Shown here piece after piece: positions 61,367 through 64,000 of a stretch of 64,000 nucleotides of DNA. The translations under genes were made by a program, and so were the position numbers. The notes under the pieces are model-generated. The model ran no database searches. It saw nothing but the letters and a program-made list of their open reading frames with translations, and was not told the DNA's origin. Origin of the DNA: SAR324 cluster bacterium (GTDB lineage Bacteria > SAR324 > NAC60-12); assembly GCA_028281495.1 (NCBI GenBank), contig JANQJU010000069.1:1-64000 (forward strand), in the 5' to 3' direction. The stretch's first letter is position 1, and every line of letters begins with the position of its first letter.

Positions 61367-61516
61367 AATAGTTCTTGAAGCACTTAAACAATTCCTCTGT
61401 GTAGAGTTGATCGAATAAAAAAAATCGATTCAAATCAGAGGGTTAATTGAATTGATGAAGGGCAGATCCTGCCCATCACTCGGCAAGATTCACGCTTCAA
61501 GTACGAAGGGATTACC

Positions 61517-64000
61517 TTGGCGGAACTGAATCCGAATGCGGTCACCGGCCTCAGCTCGAATTTAAATACACGAGAAATCATTGGGCGCTTCATCGAAATT
61601 GAGAAACGCAAAGCAGCTCCCATTGAAAAGCGTAAAGAAGAAAAAGTCGCTGAACTGGACTCCTGGAATGCAGTGAAAGTGGAGGTCGAAAAACTCCACG
61701 ATGTGGTCAAAAACTTGACCAAGAATGACATCTGGGAAGCCAAAAGTGTGGAATCCAGCGATCCTACTGTGATTGCGCCTAAGGCAACAAGACGAGCAAA
61801 GCCTGGCAAAACCAACATCGCGGTGGATGCGGTGGCATTAGCCAACCAAATCACATCGCAGGGTTTTGAAGACCCCACACAGAATGTGGGAACGGGAACC
61901 ATTAAAATTCAAGTAGGTGATCCGGAAGAACGCCCCGAAGTGACGGTCAATATCAGTCAAGCGAACAATACATTGGAAGGCTTGAAGGATGCGATTAACG
62001 ATTCGGAAGCGGATGTGGAAGCCTTTGTAATCAAAACCGGCAGTTCAGAAAAGCCGTACCAATTATTATTGACCAGCGAGGTCACCGGCGAGGAAGGCAA
62101 GATTGAAATCAGCGTCGATATGAAAGGCGGTGATGTCGATCCGCCGCGCTATACCAATTCCTTCGACGAGACCAGCGAATGGGAAGGCGTTGGTGCAGAA
62201 GAGCCAACACTTGCAGAACGGCGACGCGGTTCATCCACCCCCATTACTGGGGTGCGTGGAACGTTCACCGGAGAAGAAGACACTGTATTTACTTTTACCG
62301 CCACTCAAGGAGGCATCGTGAACTCAGAACAAGGGGTTGTGATCAGTTGGACGGACGACCAAGGCCGCTCCGGCAGTTTCAACCTGAACAAATTCAATTA
62401 TTCGCCAGGGCAATTCTTGGAATTTGCCGATGGTTTGAGCCTCGCGCTCAGTGATGGTGAGGTGATTGATGGTGATTCGTTCACCGTTCGAGGGTTTGCT
62501 GAACGCTCCGAACTGCTCTGGTGGTTGAGCGACGAACAACGACAGCCTCGTGTGGAGCAGCCGTCGCCCTGGGCCAAACAATCCAGCGAAGGTGGCATTC
62601 ATGTGGAAGGCACGTATACCGGCGACGAAGATCAAACTTTAGTCCTCCGCGTCGAAGGCAGCGGCCAAGTCGGTGGACCCAAACCATTGTTTTTACATTA
62701 CGAATTTACGGAAACAGGAGAGACCGGACGCATCAACATCGGCTTCCCATATTTATCGAATGAAGGCGATCCCAATACTTTAGAAAGCGCAACGGCCTTT
62801 GATTTTGAAGACGGCGAAGGATTGTTCACAATGGATTTCCTGACTCGTGGCGGCACACCCAATAAACTCTCGCTGGGCAATGGCCTGACCGTGGAACTGC
62901 CCCCAGGCATTGTAAGTGACGGAGATACCGCAATGATTGACCTCCGCGCTCAAGTTTCAGATGCCTTGTGGTGGTTACGCGAGGAAGATCGGGGGATTGA
63001 CGGCAAAGTCGATGAAAAAATTGAATTCGAGCCTTTTCTCGATCCTGAGACAGGCGAACCCCTTGCACGAGCGAGTGTGGCGGATGGGATCCTGCCTTTC
63101 GGTGGGCAGCGCAGTACCTCAATTATCGAAGTGAGTGGAGAGTATGAACCCGAATTGCCTCGAACTTATACCTTTACCGCACAGAAGCGCGGCTCGATAG
63201 GCATCACACGGGTTTTGGAAGTGCAATGGGAAGACAACTTAGGAAATACAGGGGTGATTGATTTCGGCGAAGGTTACAAAGCTGGAACTCCAATTCCCTT
63301 CGATGCCGGACTGTTTCTCGCCTTAGGAGAAGGTGAACTGGTCAAAGATGATCAATTTGTCATCAATACTCGAACCTCCACAGTGCAGGTAGCACAGGAT
63401 GCGGTGTTACGATTGGGGGCCTCGGATTTAGGAGGTGGTATTGAAATTCGTCGTCCCACGAACACCATCACCGATGTGATTGAAGGGGTGGAACTGGAAT
63501 TATTATCGACGAGCGAAAAGCCAGTCACGATCACAGTGAAAGGCGACACAGAACGCGCCAAAGAGAATTTGAGAGATTTCGTGGACGCCTACAACACCTT
63601 AAATGCAACGATCACAGAGGTCACCAAATTTGATCCGGCCACGCAAACGGCAGCGCCGTTGTTGAGTGACCGGAACGTGAACCAACTGTACAACGACATT
63701 GCCAACACGACGATTTCAGCGGTGCGTGGTTTGCCTCAGTCAACGAACATGCTGTTTTCCATCGGATTGCGGATTGACGACAAAGGAAACATGAGCCTCA
63801 ACGAATCTCGATTGGATGAAAAAATCAATGATGATTTTGCGTCCGTCGCAAACATCTTCCGCAGCAACGGGGAATCGGACAACACAGGAATCACTTTTTT
63901 AGGGCTATCAGAACAGACAAGAATCAGCCCAACTGGCTATAAAATTGATGTTGAACAAGTGGCCACGCAAGGCACGTATACGGGAACACTGGTTCCTCCT
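61517..64000 (+). CDS. fliD: Flagellar filament cap protein FliD, partial (runs off the window), with three repeated insert domains
   Basis: An open frame continues without a stop for at least 828 codons from a TTG at 61517. The TTG follows GAAGGG by 6 bases and is the only reasonable start; the previous in-frame stop is at 61448 and no ATG or GTG intervenes. The N-terminal FliD core is VTGLSSNLNTREIIGRFIEI with VELDSW-like ELDSWNAVKVEVEKLHDVV. Residues about 585-828 resemble the FliD C-terminal domain (FVDAYNTLNATITEVTKFDP, SIGLRIDDKGNMSLNESRLD). Between them lie three similar segments (about 243-337, 358-487 and 533-617), each with GT(F/Y)TG, a W or Y-rich strand, G-L-x-L-x-L and a DGD-F ending; the first two close with LWWL. 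FliD caps the filament and folds incoming flagellin. Confidence 0.9.
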   Translation, partial: MAELNPNAVTGLSSNLNTREIIGRFIEIEKRKAAPIEKRKEEKVAELDSWNAVKVEVEKLHDVVKNLTKNDIWEAKSVESSDPTVIAPKATRRAKPGKTNIAVDAVALANQITSQGFEDPTQNVGTGTIKIQVGDPEERPEVTVNISQANNTLEGLKDAINDSEADVEAFVIKTGSSEKPYQLLLTSEVTGEEGKIEISVDMKGGDVDPPRYTNSFDETSEWEGVGAEEPTLAERRRGSSTPITGVRGTFTGEEDTVFTFTATQGGIVNSEQGVVISWTDDQGRSGSFNLNKFNYSPGQFLEFADGLSLALSDGEVIDGDSFTVRGFAERSELLWWLSDEQRQPRVEQPSPWAKQSSEGGIHVEGTYTGDEDQTLVLRVEGSGQVGGPKPLFLHYEFTETGETGRINIGFPYLSNEGDPNTLESATAFDFEDGEGLFTMDFLTRGGTPNKLSLGNGLTVELPPGIVSDGDTAMIDLRAQVSDALWWLREEDRGIDGKVDEKIEFEPFLDPETGEPLARASVADGILPFGGQRSTSIIEVSGEYEPELPRTYTFTAQKRGSIGITRVLEVQWEDNLGNTGVIDFGEGYKAGTPIPFDAGLFLALGEGELVKDDQFVINTRTSTVQVAQDAVLRLGASDLGGGIEIRRPTNTITDVIEGVELELLSTSEKPVTITVKGDTERAKENLRDFVDAYNTLNATITEVTKFDPATQTAAPLLSDRNVNQLYNDIANTTISAVRGLPQSTNMLFSIGLRIDDKGNMSLNESRLDEKINDDFASVANIFRSNGESDNTGITFLGLSEQTRISPTGYKIDVEQVATQGTYTGTLVPP

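Noticed and set aside
61435..61902. 155-codon minus-strand frame opposite fliD
   Set aside because: It is the antisense shadow of the FliD frame, which shows clear protein-family sequence.

Overview
The window reads as a chromosomal segment of a flagellated Gram-negative bacterium. The evidence is a flagellin and cap-protein (FliD) locus, lipoproteins with lipobox signals, a predicted outer-membrane beta-barrel, and a 16.5 kb ribosomal-protein/elongation-factor cluster. RpoA and the ribosomal proteins look most like those of deltaproteobacterial or SAR324-type lineages, judged by eye only, so the lineage is tentative. The non-ribosomal genes are moderately GC-rich. The ribosomal cluster and several long spacers are visibly more AT-rich.

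Layout. 1-5.0 kb is accessory: the end of a WD40 protein, a serine hydrolase, eroded remnants of a PD-(D/E)XK/AAA protein and of a Fic protein, then an intact AAA-ATPase/PD-(D/E)XK protein in an operon with an Rpn-type nuclease. 5.2-18.3 kb holds membrane, surface and redox genes: a methyltransferase-like/DCC thioredoxin-like fusion, a tail-collar protein, a PI-PLC-type phospholipase, an SGNH hydrolase with TPRs, a beta-barrel protein with a diguanylate cyclase, a cupredoxin next to a cation-chloride cotransporter, and a MerA/Lpd-type flavoprotein. 18.6-24.0 kb holds three tandem paralogous lipoproteins, each followed by a hairpin. 24.1-31 kb holds Fmt, a Sel1/pentapeptide-repeat protein, ComM and a GT-C glycosyltransferase.

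31-41 kb begins with a LacI-family repressor separated from a sugar-binding protein by 0.8 kb carrying four GAAACCGGTTTC-type operators. It continues with a CDGSH iron-sulphur protein, a cupin, a HicB-like protein, MsrB, an ATP-grasp ligase, a membrane SGNH protein and L-serine dehydratase. 41.2-57.7 kb is the minus-strand str-S10-spc-alpha cluster, read as S12, S7, EF-G, EF-Tu, S10, L4 ... L36, S13, S11, RpoA, L17. It lacks rplC (L3), rpsD (S4), adk, map and infA at their usual places. 58-64 kb holds a GNAT acetyltransferase, about 1 kb of non-coding DNA with a five-unit 40-bp repeat array, the flagellin gene fliC behind a sigma-28-type -10 element, and an unusually large fliD that runs off the window end.

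How the genes work together. The ribosomal cluster is one functional unit. fliC and fliD encode filament and cap, and both carry large inserts in their exposed regions. The LacI/operator/binding-protein set is a self-contained sugar-responsive unit whose permeases are not here. No tRNA, rRNA, CRISPR array, prophage or intact insertion sequence was recognised. The less conventional items are the enlarged FliD with three repeated insert domains, the missing L3 gene, the lipoprotein triplet and the repeat array ahead of fliC.
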